Origin: Cellulosimicrobium cellulans
GTDB taxonomy: Bacteria; Actinomycetota; Actinomycetes; Actinomycetales; Cellulomonadaceae
Direction of reading: 5' to 3'
DNA: 64,000 nt
Assembly: GCF_006539945.1 (NCBI RefSeq)
Contig: NZ_BJNZ01000001.1
Span: forward strand, 248,001-312,000
Position 1 is the first letter of the stretch; each line of letters begins with the position of its first letter. The notes below the pieces were generated by a model, which was not told the origin of the DNA, made no database searches, and saw only the letters and a list, made by a program, of their open reading frames with translations. The position numbers were made by a program, and so were the translations under genes. This document shows positions 37,325-46,230 of this stretch, piece by piece.

Positions 37325-38731
37325 TCAGGCGCCGCGGTCGGCGAGCACCGTCGCCTCGGCGAGCGCGGCGGCGTCGTCGGGGACGTCGACGGCGGTCGCG
37401 CTGCCGACCTCCGCAGCGTCGCGCGCGGTGAGGGCGTCGGCGGCGTCGTCGGGGACGGGCGCGCCGAACGTGTGGCGCAGGCCCAGGAGGACCACGCCGG
37501 CGATCACGACGACGCCGAACATCACGGCGGCCATCGTCACGGGCGGCGACCCGCCGAGCAGGCCGGTCACCGGCGCGACGACCGCGCCGACGCCGAACTG
37601 GAAGGCCCCGATGAGCGCCGCCGCACTCCCGGCGCGGTGCGCGTTGCGCTCCAGCGCGATGGCCGGGACGGAGGGCATGACGAAGCCCGCGGTGCCGAGC
37701 GTGAGGACGATGAGCGGCACGAGCCACGCCAGCCCACCACCAGCGAGCGCCGCGACGAGCAGACCGCCGGAGAGCACGAACCCGGCGGCCACCGCGCCCT
37801 GGAGGATCCGCTCGGGCGCCACGCGGCCCACGAGCGCGCCGTTGATCTGGCTGCCCGCCGTGACGGACACCGCGCCGACGCCGAACACGATCGCGTACTG
37901 CTGGGCGGACATGCCGAAGAAGTCCTGGAAGACGAACGTCGACGCGGAGATGTAGGTGAACATCGCGGCCATGTAGAAGCCCGCGATGAGCGCGAGCCCG
38001 ATGAACGACCAGTCGCCCAGCAGCGAGCCGTAGGAGCGCAGGGCGGCGACGGTCCCGCCGGAACGCCGGCGCTCGACCGGCAGGGTCTCGCGCAGGCGGA
38101 GCAGCACGAGCACGAACAGCACCGCGCCGACCACGGCGAGCGCGACGAACATGCCGCGCCACGACCCGAGGCGGAGGAACTGGGCGCCGATGGTCGGGGC
38201 GAGGATCGGCGCGACGCCCACGACGAGCATGAGGCGCGCGATGACCTTGCCGATCTGGTAGCCCTCGAACGAGTCGCGCACGATCGCCATGGAGAGCACC
38301 ATCCCGGCGGCCGCGGAGAGCCCCTGGACGAACCGCAGGCCGGTGAGCGCGGCGACCGACCCGGCGAACACGATGCCGGCGGACGCGGCGACGTACACCG
38401 CGAGCGACACGAGCAGGGGAGCGCGGCGGCCGATCGCGTCGGAGACCGAGCCGATGAGGAGCTGGCCGATCGCGAGCCCGGCGAGCGTCGCGGTGAGCGT
38501 GAGCTGGACGCGGGACTCGGTGGTGCCGAGCTCGTCGACGATGCGCGGGAAGGCGGAGAGATACAGGTCGATCGTCAACGGACCGATCGCGGTGAGTGCG
38601 GAGAGCAGCAGGACGAGGCCCGCGCTGATGCGCCCGGGTCGGGCGGGAGCGGCGGGGCTCGTGGAGCCGGCGCCCGGCAGGGCAGCGACGGGCGCGGTCG
38701 GCGCCGGCGTCGCGGGGGGAGTGGAGGCCAT
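37325..38731 (-). CDS. Bcr/CflA-type MFS drug exporter, 468 aa
   Basis: About twelve hydrophobic segments, with the MFS loop motif LLIGSVSDAIGRRAPLLVSL between TM2 and TM3 and the antiporter motif region LMLVVGVAPILAPTIGAQFL in TM5. The first TM pattern LVLLLSALTAIGPLTIDLYL followed by SAFPRIVDELG is characteristic of the Bcr/CflA group, proton-driven exporters of chloramphenicol, bicyclomycin or other small molecules. The C-terminal 50 residues are acidic and variable. No regulator gene is adjacent; the large NTPase/TPR gene upstream is on the same strand, 78 bp away. Confidence 0.92.
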   Translation of the reverse strand: MASTPPATPAPTAPVAALPGAGSTSPAAPARPGRISAGLVLLLSALTAIGPLTIDLYLSAFPRIVDELGTTESRVQLTLTATLAGLAIGQLLIGSVSDAIGRRAPLLVSLAVYVAASAGIVFAGSVAALTGLRFVQGLSAAAGMVLSMAIVRDSFEGYQIGKVIARLMLVVGVAPILAPTIGAQFLRLGSWRGMFVALAVVGAVLFVLVLLRLRETLPVERRRSGGTVAALRSYGSLLGDWSFIGLALIAGFYMAAMFTYISASTFVFQDFFGMSAQQYAIVFGVGAVSVTAGSQINGALVGRVAPERILQGAVAAGFVLSGGLLVAALAGGGLAWLVPLIVLTLGTAGFVMPSVPAIALERNAHRAGSAAALIGAFQFGVGAVVAPVTGLLGGSPPVTMAAVMFGVVVIAGVVLLGLRHTFGAPVPDDAADALTARDAAEVGSATAVDVPDDAAALAEATVLADRGA

Positions 38732-38808
38732 GACAGGGGCAACCCCGCGCGGGGTGCCGCATGTTCCCGGACGCCGTACGCGATCGGATGCTGAGACGGC
38801 GGACGGTC

Positions 38809-41367
38809 TCAGGCGCTGACGCGCGCCTCGCCGTCACCGTCACCGACGCCGACCGGGTGCCCTGCGGCTGAGAGACCGCGCAGCGCACGGGATTCCTCGG
38901 CAGCGTCGTCGAGCTCGACGGCGAGCGCGCGGGCCGCGTCGTGCAGGTCCGCCGCGCGGGGGGCGTCGCCCGCGGCGAGCACGGCCTCCCCGAGCGCGTT
39001 GAGCGCCTCCGTCTCGACGAGCCGTGCGCGCACGCGGCGCGCCCGGTCGACCGCCGCCTCGCCCACGCTCACCGCCTCGGCGACGGAGCCTGCGGCGAGC
39101 AGCGCGGTCGCGAGCGCGCTGCCGGCCTCGGCCTCGGCGTCCGGGTCCCCGAGCGCGACGGCGGCCTCCACCGCCACGCGCAGCTCCGCGACGCCGGCCC
39201 CGGTCTCGCCGGAGCGCACGAGGAGCCGACCCACGTGCACCCGTGCCCGCGTCGCGAGCCCCGCGTCGCCCAGGGACGTGGCGCTCGCGAGGGCGTCGCG
39301 GTGCAGCGCGAGCGCGCGGTCGAGGCTGCCCACCGCCTCGGAGAGGATCGCGGCGTTGCTCGACACGATGGCGACGTTGAGCGCGTCGCCCACGCGACGT
39401 GACAGCGCGAGCGCCCGGTCGTAGCCGGCGCGCGCGTCGTCACCACGCCCGAGGATGCGGTGCACGTCCGCGAGGTTCCCGACGGCGCGGCCCTCGCTGA
39501 CGGGGTCGCCCGCGGTCCGCGCCCCGGCGGCGGCGTCACGGTACGCGGCCTCGGCCTCGTCGAAGCGCCCGAGCCGTTTGTACACGTTGCCGACGCGGTT
39601 GAGCGTCTGGCCGGGGCGCGGGTCGTCGCCGCGCTCGAGCGAGCGGACGAGCTGGGCGAGCGCCTCGTCGTACCGGCCGAGCCGTTCGAGCGCGCGACCG
39701 AGGTCGCGCCCGGCCTGGGACCGCCCGGACGCCCTCCCGTGCTCGACCGCCGCCGTGTGCACCGCGACCGCGTCGTCCCAGCGCCCCGCCGAGTCGAGGT
39801 ACGGCGCGAGCAGGGCGGAGAGGTCGGTCACGAAGTCGGCGAGCTCGTGCTCCGCGGCGAGCGCCGACGTCGCGACGAGCAGGTCGCGGTGGGCGTCGAG
39901 CCATCCGAGCGCGCCGTCCGTCGTTCTCGTGGGCGCACCACCGCCGGGCCCGGCCAGGTCGTGGTGGGGCGACGTCGCGCGCACGGCCGGCCGGGCGTCG
40001 TCGAGCAGCCGCGCGGTGAGCCGCTCGACGGCAGCGGCACGCGCTGAGAACGGGTCGTCCGTGCGGGCGAGGTCGGCGGCGAGGGCGCGCACGGCGTCGG
40101 GCACGACGACCTCCCGTCCCGGCCCGGTCGCGACGAGGAGCTCGCGCCCCAGGGCGGCGAGCGTGTCGTCGCTCTCGCTCGTCGAGACGCCGAGGAGCAC
40201 GGCGACCAGGGAGGCGTCGAGCGGCACCGGGACGAGAGCGAGCAGACGCAGGGCTCGGCCGTGGTCGGCGGGAAGACGGCGGTGCACCGCGGCGAGCGCG
40301 GGGTGGAGGTCCGGTGCGGGGAGCCCTTCGACCCGGCGTGCGTGGTCTGCGAGCGACCAGCCCGGTCGCGCTCGGACATCGTCGGCGACCCGCGTCAGCG
40401 CCGCGGGAAGTCCTCCGCACGCGCGGACGAGACGGGCGGCGTCGTCCGGCTCCGCGGCGGTGCGGTCCCCCCCGACTCGGGCCGCGAGCAGCGCAAGGGC
40501 GTCGTTCGCAGCGAGCGGTTCGAGGATCGTGGCCAGCTCGCCGGGGATCCCGAGGACGCGGTGCGCCGCGACCACGACGCGAGCGGTGCCGGGCAGGCGC
40601 GCGACGATGTCGGTGACCGGGGTGGCGTCGGTCGCGCCGTCCAGGACGACCGTCGCGTGACGCCCGTCGAGCACGGTCGCGAGGCCCGCGGCGAGGGCGG
40701 GGAGGTCGTGTGCCTGGGCGTCGGGCGGCGGCGCGCCGAGCGCCTGGAGCAGCGCGTCGAGCACGACGTCGGCCTGGGGCGGCCCGCCTTCCTCCCCGCG
40801 GAGCTCGACGACCGCGACCACGTCGGCCGGCACCTCGCGTGCGACGGCGAGCGCGACGCTCGTCGTCCCCGTCCCGGGAAGACCGGTGACGGTCACGACG
40901 CGCAGGTGGTCGCCGGGGATCTGGCCGGGCTGCCCGGCCCCGAGCGCCGCGGTGAGCCGCGCGACCTCGTCGGCCCGCCCGACGAGGGGCTCGTCGGGCG
41001 CGACCGGTCCCAGCCGGACCGTCGGTGCCGAGCCGGGAATGGGGATCGTCACGGGCGCGGGAGCAGCCGCCGTCCGGTACGCGGCACGCCAGGCCGCGGC
41101 GTGCCGGTCTCCGAGGACGTGCGCGACGTCGGCGAGCAGCTCGACGTCGAGCCGTGAGCGGCCGGCGCGGAACACGTCGTAGACCGTCACACGGCCGGGG
41201 CGTGCCTCCGCGGCGGGGACGCCCCGGGTGGTGCGGAGCGCGCAGACGCGCCGCGCGATCTCGGTGTACGAGGGGTCGCCGGCCCAGGTCCGGAGCGCGC
41301 GCAGCCGTACCGCGAGCTCGTCCACCGTCCCGGCTCCCACGGGAGACGGCGGCGGGTCGAGGGACAC
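38809..41367 (-). CDS. NTPase/TPR regulatory protein of STAND type with degenerate Walker A, 852 aa
   Basis: Residues 15-95 look like an XRE-type DNA-binding or docking domain (VDELAVRLRALRTWAGDPSY, VTVYDVFRAGRSRLDVELLA). Residues about 120-450 form an NB-ARC-like NTPase: VVTVTGLPGTGTTSVALAVA stands where GxxxxGKS/T is expected, with Thr in place of the catalytic Lys. ATVVLDGATDA is a weak Walker B. Residues about 500-830 are TPRs (ALAQLVRSLERGDDPRPGQT, AEAAYRDAAAGARTAGDPVS, ALALHRDALASATSLGDAGL). Such proteins act as regulators or scaffolds. The missing lysine suggests reduced or no ATP hydrolysis. The GTG start at 41367 is used; the target is unknown. Confidence 0.82.
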   Translation of the reverse strand: MSLDPPPSPVGAGTVDELAVRLRALRTWAGDPSYTEIARRVCALRTTRGVPAAEARPGRVTVYDVFRAGRSRLDVELLADVAHVLGDRHAAAWRAAYRTAAAPAPVTIPIPGSAPTVRLGPVAPDEPLVGRADEVARLTAALGAGQPGQIPGDHLRVVTVTGLPGTGTTSVALAVAREVPADVVAVVELRGEEGGPPQADVVLDALLQALGAPPPDAQAHDLPALAAGLATVLDGRHATVVLDGATDATPVTDIVARLPGTARVVVAAHRVLGIPGELATILEPLAANDALALLAARVGGDRTAAEPDDAARLVRACGGLPAALTRVADDVRARPGWSLADHARRVEGLPAPDLHPALAAVHRRLPADHGRALRLLALVPVPLDASLVAVLLGVSTSESDDTLAALGRELLVATGPGREVVVPDAVRALAADLARTDDPFSARAAAVERLTARLLDDARPAVRATSPHHDLAGPGGGAPTRTTDGALGWLDAHRDLLVATSALAAEHELADFVTDLSALLAPYLDSAGRWDDAVAVHTAAVEHGRASGRSQAGRDLGRALERLGRYDEALAQLVRSLERGDDPRPGQTLNRVGNVYKRLGRFDEAEAAYRDAAAGARTAGDPVSEGRAVGNLADVHRILGRGDDARAGYDRALALSRRVGDALNVAIVSSNAAILSEAVGSLDRALALHRDALASATSLGDAGLATRARVHVGRLLVRSGETGAGVAELRVAVEAAVALGDPDAEAEAGSALATALLAAGSVAEAVSVGEAAVDRARRVRARLVETEALNALGEAVLAAGDAPRAADLHDAARALAVELDDAAEESRALRGLSAAGHPVGVGDGDGEARVSA

Positions 41368-41464
41368 CGCGCCAGGCTAGCGACGGCCACCCACCGGCGC
41401 CCGACGTGGCGAGATCCCGGGGGTGCCATACTCGTCGCCTCGTCGGGAGGAGCGCGAACTCGAG

Positions 41465-41749
41465 ATGCGCCACACCTATGCCTGCACCCCGTCGCTCGTC
41501 CGGGATGCCCTGCGCAGGGTCGAGCTCACTCCCTCGGCCGCCGTCGTCTTCACCGCCACGGCCGGCGATGCCAGGCGCCTGCTGTTCTCCGTAGGCCTGC
41601 GCGGAAGACCCGTACGCATGCCGCCGTTCGACCTGGCCACAGCCCATCCTGACGTCGTCGTCTGGCGGACCGTCGAGCAGGCCGAGAACGGTGACGAGTG
41701 GAACATCGGGACGACCGTCGCTGAGTACGCGCGGAGGCGTGGCCTGTGA
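41465..41749 (+). CDS. Hypothetical protein, 94 aa
   Basis: No family is recognised. The product begins RHTYACTPSLVRDALRRVEL and has a central strand pattern VVFTATAGDARRLLFSVGL. Its stop overlaps the next start by four bases (GTGA), so the two hypothetical genes are coupled. Codon use here is less GC-biased at third positions than in most neighbours, and the pair lies between two longer conserved genes, which fits an acquired cassette. The ATG at 41465 is used, although GGGAGGAGCG is placed somewhat far upstream. Confidence 0.65.
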   Translation: MRHTYACTPSLVRDALRRVELTPSAAVVFTATAGDARRLLFSVGLRGRPVRMPPFDLATAHPDVVVWRTVEQAENGDEWNIGTTVAEYARRRGL

Positions 41750-42249
41750 TCCGGTCGAGGCGGACCTTTGCGTTGCGTGCGGCGATCCCGTACGTGACGC
41801 TTGCGCTGACCGCCGTCGCCGGATCCCTGCTCATGCCGTCGGACGATCCCGACCCGCGCACGGCGCTGATCGTCTGCGCCGCCTTCCTCGTGATCTGTGG
41901 GATCGCCCGAAGCATCCTCTGGCTCGCCGTCGCAGGACGTTCGTGCGTCTCGCGCGCGGGGAGCGCTGTCGAGGTGTCAGGTGGCTTGAGGAGAAGGCTG
42001 AGAATTCCCGTCGAGGGGATCCGACGGGCGGAGGTCCGCGCGGGTGATCGGCGGCCCGAGTGGGCGAGGTTCGCGACCCTTCCGGCAGTGATCCTCTGGG
42101 TGGAGTCCGGTGACGGGCGGTGTCAGGTGCGGCGCAGCCTGCTCGTCCCCTGGGCGCTCCTGTCGGCCTACGAGCGTGACCTGGAACGTCTGTTGGCGGA
42201 CTCCAGGAGCGCGCCGGACCACGTCCCGAGGGATCCCGGCGTCACGTGA
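41746..42249 (+). CDS. Hypothetical membrane protein, 167 aa
   Basis: Two transmembrane segments near the N-terminus (IPYVTLALTAVAGSLLM and TALIVCAAFLVICGIARSIL) are followed by a soluble domain of about 95 residues (VEVSGGLRRRLRIPVEGIRR, FATLPAVILWVESGDGRCQV). The layout resembles small bacterial PH-like membrane proteins, but I cannot assign the family firmly. GTG start, four-base overlap with the preceding gene. Codon use is atypical like its partner's. Confidence 0.65.
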   Translation: MIRSRRTFALRAAIPYVTLALTAVAGSLLMPSDDPDPRTALIVCAAFLVICGIARSILWLAVAGRSCVSRAGSAVEVSGGLRRRLRIPVEGIRRAEVRAGDRRPEWARFATLPAVILWVESGDGRCQVRRSLLVPWALLSAYERDLERLLADSRSAPDHVPRDPGVT

Positions 42250-42379
42250 GGGGTCCGGGCGTTCGGGATCGTTCGGGATGCGTGCCCTTGGACCCGTCGC
42301 GTCGTCAGGCTCTCCGAAAGGCCGCGAGATCGCGGTGTGACGGACCGTGCCTGTGGCGCGGGGACACGAAGGAGCGACG

Positions 42380-43153
42380 GTGGGCCTGTTCGACAAGCTC
42401 AAGGACATGTTCTCGGGGACCGCGGACCTGTACGCGAAGGAGGGCGCGCCCGCGCTCACGCCCGCGCAGCAGCGGGGCCTCGCGCTGGGCGCGGTCTACG
42501 CCGTCGAGGGCGTGCTGCCCATCAACGCGCTGACCGTGGAGGCGGACGCCCGCACGGCGGCGAAGCCGCTCGCGGCCGGGTGGGACGTGCGGGGCGCGGA
42601 CGACGTCGAGCGCACGTACGAGTTCCTGCTCACCCAGGGCCACCGCGGCTACTACGCGATCGCGATGCCCAAGGTCGAGGAGCTGTACTCGGGCCGGCTG
42701 AGCCGCCGGGACGCGAAGGGCGCGGCCGAGCAGCACGCCGCCCAGGCGCGGCAGGAGGCGACGGCGCGGGGTCTCGACCCGGAGCGCGCGGTCGCCTTCT
42801 ACCAGGGCTGGAGCGCGTCGGCGCAGGTGGGCGGGCACGGCGAGCTCGCGGACCCGCTGCCGCCGTCGATCGCGGCGTGGGACGCGGCGCGGGTCGTGCA
42901 CGTCAGCCGCCTGGCGGTCGACGCCGGGTTCGTCACGCCGGAGCGGGCGTGGGCGGCGATCGAGGAGGCCGTCGTGATGTCGCGCCCCGCGTACGCGTCG
43001 TGGGAGCAGTTCGGCGACGGGTTCCTCGCCGGACGCGCGTTCTGGTCGGCGGGCAACCGCACCCCGCTCGACCAGGACCTGCCCGACTTCAAGCGCGCGG
43101 TGCGCCGACTGCTCGACACCGAGTCGTCGCCGTGGCGGACGCTGGCGTACTGA
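42380..43153 (+). CDS. DUF1266 domain protein, 257 aa
   Basis: The C-terminal half has the DUF1266 pattern: AAWDAARVVHVSRLAVDAGF, VTPERAWAAIEEAVVMSRPA, YASWEQFGDGFLAGRAFWSA. The N-terminal half (GLFDKLKDMFSGTADLYAKE, ALTPAQQRGLALGAVYAVEG) also fits. Function is unknown; members often lie near contact-toxin and tellurite-resistance-type loci, but no such partner is adjacent. The GTG at 42380 follows GAAGGAG and is preferred to the ATG at 42347. Confidence 0.82.
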   Translation: MGLFDKLKDMFSGTADLYAKEGAPALTPAQQRGLALGAVYAVEGVLPINALTVEADARTAAKPLAAGWDVRGADDVERTYEFLLTQGHRGYYAIAMPKVEELYSGRLSRRDAKGAAEQHAAQARQEATARGLDPERAVAFYQGWSASAQVGGHGELADPLPPSIAAWDAARVVHVSRLAVDAGFVTPERAWAAIEEAVVMSRPAYASWEQFGDGFLAGRAFWSAGNRTPLDQDLPDFKRAVRRLLDTESSPWRTLAY

Positions 43154-43155
43154 TC

Positions 43156-43293
43156 GTGCGGTCGCCCTGGTGGTGGCGGGCAGGGCTCCTGCTCGTCGTG
43201 GTCGGCATCGGCACGGCGGTCGTGGTCGCCGACGACGGTCTGCGCTCCGAGGTCCACGCGACGCTGTCGAACCTCGCGCGGGCGCTGTCCTGA
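43156..43293 (+). CDS. Small single-span membrane protein, 45 aa
   Basis: The GTG at 43156 lies two bases after the DUF1266 stop, giving tight coupling. The product is one hydrophobic helix (WWWRAGLLLVVVGIGTAVVV) and a short polar tail (DDGLRSEVHATLSNLARAL). It may help anchor the DUF1266 protein. There is no independent ribosome site, so the call rests on position and composition. Confidence 0.45.
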   Translation: MRSPWWWRAGLLLVVVGIGTAVVVADDGLRSEVHATLSNLARALS

Positions 43294-43306
43294 CGACGGA
43301 CGCACC

Positions 43307-43388
43307 GTCGAGAACGACGACACGCCCCGTCGAGCACGACCGTGCTGTCGCCACGAGTCTCAGAACGGCAGCAGGGTCGTGCTCGGCG
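43307..43388. repeat. Palindromic intergenic repeat, copy 3 of 6 (long subtype)
   Basis: An 82-bp element between convergent genes. Arms CGAGCACGACCGTGCTGTCG (43331) and its complement ending at 43385 pair with two mismatches. It is about 70% identical by eye to the direct copy at 44200-44280 on the other side of the LLM gene. Confidence 0.75.
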
Positions 43389-43393
43389 CGTGG

Positions 43394-44179
43394 TCAGCCC
43401 TGCGCGTCGCGCCAGGCGACCCACTCCCGCACGAGCGAGAGGTCGTAGTCCGGCCCGCCGGTGCCGACGGTGAACAGCGTCGCGCCCGCGGCGACGAGCG
43501 CGTCCGCGGACTCCGACGGCGGCCGCGACACGCCGACCGAGCGCTCGACGAGCGCGGCGGTGTCGCGGCCGACGGCCTCGCCGTGCTCGTCGAGGATCGC
43601 GCTCTTGCGCGCGAGCGTCTCCGCGTCGCCGAACGAGTGCCACACGTCCGCGTGCTCGGCCACGACGCGCAGGGTCTTGCGCTCGCCGCCGCCACCGACG
43701 AGCACGGGGATGTCGCGCGTCGGCCCGGGGTTCGACGCCGCCCAGCGGGCCTTGATGCGCGGCAGCGCCTCGGCGAGGTCCGCGATGCGCCCGCCCGCGG
43801 TGCCGAACTCGTAGCCGAACCGGTCGTAGTCCTTCTCGAACCAGCCCGCCCCGATGCCGAGGATCAGGCGCCCGCCGCTGATGTGGTCGACCGTGCGTGC
43901 CATGTCGGCCAGGAGGTCGGGGTTGCGGTAGCTGTTGCAGGTGACGAGGGCGCCGATCTGGACTCGCTCCGTCTGCTCGGCCCACGCGCCGAGCATGGTC
44001 CAGCACTCGAAGTGCTTGCCGTCGGGGTCGCCCGTGAGCGGGAAGAAGTGGTCCCAGTTGAAGATCACGTCGACGCCGAGGTCCTCCGCGCGCAGCACGG
44101 CGTCGCGGACCTGGGCGTAGTCGGCGTGCTGCGGCTGGAGCTGGACGCCGATGCGGTAGGGGTGCCGGGATGAGGTCAT
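43394..44179 (-). CDS. F420-dependent LLM-class oxidoreductase, 261 aa
   Basis: A luciferase-like TIM barrel of the F420-dependent group: IGVQLQPQHADYAQVRDAVL, DVIFNWDHFFPLTGDPDGKH followed by FECWTMLGAWAEQTERVQIG, ALVTCNSYRNPDLLADMART and VDHISGGRLILGIGAGWFEK. The FECW segment and the GxGAGW turn are typical of F420 binders. The substrate is unknown. The ATG at 44179 was chosen over a TTG at 44188. The gene is flanked on both sides by direct copies of an 80-bp palindromic repeat. Confidence 0.9.
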   Translation of the reverse strand: MTSSRHPYRIGVQLQPQHADYAQVRDAVLRAEDLGVDVIFNWDHFFPLTGDPDGKHFECWTMLGAWAEQTERVQIGALVTCNSYRNPDLLADMARTVDHISGGRLILGIGAGWFEKDYDRFGYEFGTAGGRIADLAEALPRIKARWAASNPGPTRDIPVLVGGGGERKTLRVVAEHADVWHSFGDAETLARKSAILDEHGEAVGRDTAALVERSVGVSRPPSESADALVAAGATLFTVGTGGPDYDLSLVREWVAWRDAQG

Positions 44180-44199
44180 GCGGGGCAATCTACGTCCGG

Positions 44200-44280
44200 G
44201 TCGAGCACGACGACACTCGCGTCGAGCACGGGGTTGCCGTCGCCGCGAGCGTCAGAATGCCAGCACGGTCGTGGTCGGCG
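44200..44280. repeat. Palindromic intergenic repeat, copy 4 of 6 (long subtype)
   Basis: An 81-bp element in the divergent spacer between the LLM and LmeA-like genes, in direct orientation to the copy at 43307. Shared blocks include CGACGACAC, GTCGAGCACG and GTCGCC. Confidence 0.7.
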
Positions 44281-44296
44281 CACCTAGGGTGGGCGC

Positions 44297-44986
44297 ATGA
44301 AGCGACTGGTGGGCCTGCTCGTGACGCTCGTGGTGATCGTGGCGGTCGCCGTCGTGGCGGACCGGGTCGCGGTCGGTGCCGCGGAGCGCGGCGCGGTGAC
44401 GGCGTTCGAGCAGCAGGCCGACGACGTCTCCGGGGCGCAGCTCGACATCACGGGGTTCCCGTTCCTCACGCAGCTCGTGCGCGGCGAGCTGACGCACGTC
44501 ACCGGCTCGGCGGACTCCGCGTCCTTCGGCGGCTACGCGATCTCCGACCTCCAGGTCGAGGCCGACGGCGTGAGCACGTCGGAGCCGTACCGCATCGCGT
44601 CCGGGACCGCGTCGGGGGTCATCGCGGCCGAGTCGCTCCAGCAGATCGTCGCGGAGCAGACGGGCCTGGACGTGGGGATCACCGCCTCCGACGACGTCCT
44701 GTCGCTGGCCTTCGACCTGCTCGGCGCCACGATCACGGTCGACGTCACGCCGCGCGTCTCCGGGCCGGCCGAGCTCGCCGTCGACGTCGTCGCGGTCCGC
44801 ACGGGCCTCGGGACGGTGTCGGTCGACGACCTCCCGTCCGGGATCTCCCGTGCGCTGTCCGACCTGCGGGTCCCGCTCGACCTGCCCGACGGCGTCGCGC
44901 TCGACGCCGTGTCCGTCGTCGACGGCGGGGTGCGCGTCACGGTGACGGGGACCGACGTCGTCGCCGAGGACCTGGTGGCGTCGTGA
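44297..44986 (+). CDS. LmeA-like phospholipid-binding protein (DUF2993), 229 aa
   Basis: One N-terminal membrane anchor (LVGLLVTLVVIVAVAVVADR) precedes a periplasmic domain with the DUF2993 start AFEQQADDVSGAQLDITGFP followed by FLTQLVRGELTHVTG. LmeA of mycobacteria binds phospholipid and helps mannan assembly; in other actinobacteria the role is open. The ATG at 44297 is the only reasonable start. It is followed by the AlkZ-like gene after 25 bp. Confidence 0.87.
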   Translation: MKRLVGLLVTLVVIVAVAVVADRVAVGAAERGAVTAFEQQADDVSGAQLDITGFPFLTQLVRGELTHVTGSADSASFGGYAISDLQVEADGVSTSEPYRIASGTASGVIAAESLQQIVAEQTGLDVGITASDDVLSLAFDLLGATITVDVTPRVSGPAELAVDVVAVRTGLGTVSVDDLPSGISRALSDLRVPLDLPDGVALDAVSVVDGGVRVTVTGTDVVAEDLVAS

Positions 44987-45011
44987 CCGGAGCCCGGGCG
45001 GGGAAGACGCG

Positions 45012-46181
45012 GTGAGCGAGCGGACCGTCGACGAGCGCCACGTGCTCGCGGCGCGCCTCGCCGCGCACCGCCTGCGCTCGCCCGACCTGCCCGACGTGCC
45101 GACCGCCGTCGGGCGCCTCGTCGCGGTGCAGGGCCAGGAGTTCCACCCCGCGCTGTGGGGGCTCACGCGGCGGCTGCGGCCCGACGCGCGGCCCGGCGCG
45201 GCAGGGGCGGTCGCGGCGTGCGACCGCGGGGAGGTGCTGCGCACGCACGTGCTGCGCCCCACGTGGCACCTCGTCCGGCCCGACGACGCGCGGTGGCTCC
45301 TCGAGCTGAGCGCGCCCAGGGTGCACCGGGCCAACCGGACGCTGTACCGGCAGGTGGGGACGGAGGGGCACGCCGCGGAGACCGACCTCGTCCTCGCGGC
45401 CGTGCAGGAGCGGCCGCGCACACGCCGCGAGCTCGCGGGCATGCTCGCCGCGCACGGTCGCCCGCTCGAGGGCATCGCGCTCGGCTACGTGCTCATGCGC
45501 GCCGAGCTCGACCGGCACGTGATCAGCGGGCCCCTCGACGGGAAGCAGCAGACGTACGCGGCGTTCGACGACCGCGTCCCGACGGGCTACGGGCCGCTCG
45601 GCGAGCGGTTCGACCGGGACGCCGCGCTCGTGGAGCTGTTGCGCCGCTACCTCGCGGGCCGCGCGTACGCGACGGTCAAGGACGTCGCGCAGTGGTCGGG
45701 CTTCACGCTCACCGACGTGCGGCACGCGCTCGCGCTGCTCGGGGAGGAGGTCGTGGCGGTGCCCGGAGCGGGCACGTTCGAGGGCCTGACGCTCTGGCGG
45801 CTCGCGGACCCGGGTGAACGGGTCCTCGAGCCCGGGCCGTTCGTCGGCGCCCTCGCGCCCGACGGCGACCCGGACCGACCGGTCGTCGACCTGCTGCAGA
45901 GCTACGACGAGCTCTTCACGTCCTACGGCGAGACGCGCGCGGTCGTCGTGGCCGACGGCGTCGACCTCGGCGACCGGCTCGGGTCGTTCATCCACGCCGT
46001 CGCGGTCGACGGCGTCGTCGTCGGGCGGTGGCGCTGGGTCGTCGGGACGCGCGAGGTCGTCGTCGAGCCGCAGTGGCGCCGCGCGCCCACGCCCGCGGAG
46101 GCGGCGGCGTTCGACGAGCAGGTGGCCGCCGTCTCCGCGCACTGGACCCGGGCCGCCGACACCGCCCGACCGCGCCGGTAG
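45012..46181 (+). CDS. Winged-helix AlkZ-like (HTH_42) protein, 389 aa
   Basis: A protein made of tandem winged helices. It has the family start LAAHRLRSPDLPDVPTAVGR and the glycosylase-associated VAVQGQEFHPALWGLTRRL, where Q-x-Q corresponds to the catalytic-site motif of AlkZ/YcaQ relatives, then LRTHVLRPTWHLVRPDDARW. The C-terminal part has LLQSYDELFTSYGETRAVVV and VGRWRWVVGTREVVVEPQWR. Relatives unhook interstrand crosslinks or alkylated bases made by natural products. The GTG at 45012 follows GGGGAAGACGCG. Whether it is a DNA glycosylase or a regulator is not decided by sequence alone. Confidence 0.83.
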   Translation: MSERTVDERHVLAARLAAHRLRSPDLPDVPTAVGRLVAVQGQEFHPALWGLTRRLRPDARPGAAGAVAACDRGEVLRTHVLRPTWHLVRPDDARWLLELSAPRVHRANRTLYRQVGTEGHAAETDLVLAAVQERPRTRRELAGMLAAHGRPLEGIALGYVLMRAELDRHVISGPLDGKQQTYAAFDDRVPTGYGPLGERFDRDAALVELLRRYLAGRAYATVKDVAQWSGFTLTDVRHALALLGEEVVAVPGAGTFEGLTLWRLADPGERVLEPGPFVGALAPDGDPDRPVVDLLQSYDELFTSYGETRAVVVADGVDLGDRLGSFIHAVAVDGVVVGRWRWVVGTREVVVEPQWRRAPTPAEAAAFDEQVAAVSAHWTRAADTARPRR

Positions 46182-46230
46182 GGTGCGGACACACCCGCAG
46201 AGCGGCGGGTCCGGGGACAGGGGGACGACG

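Noticed and set aside
40705-40775. GTCGAGCACGACGTCG resembling the arm of the palindromic repeat family
   Set aside because: It lies inside the TPR gene, has no pairing arm and is expected from common codons.
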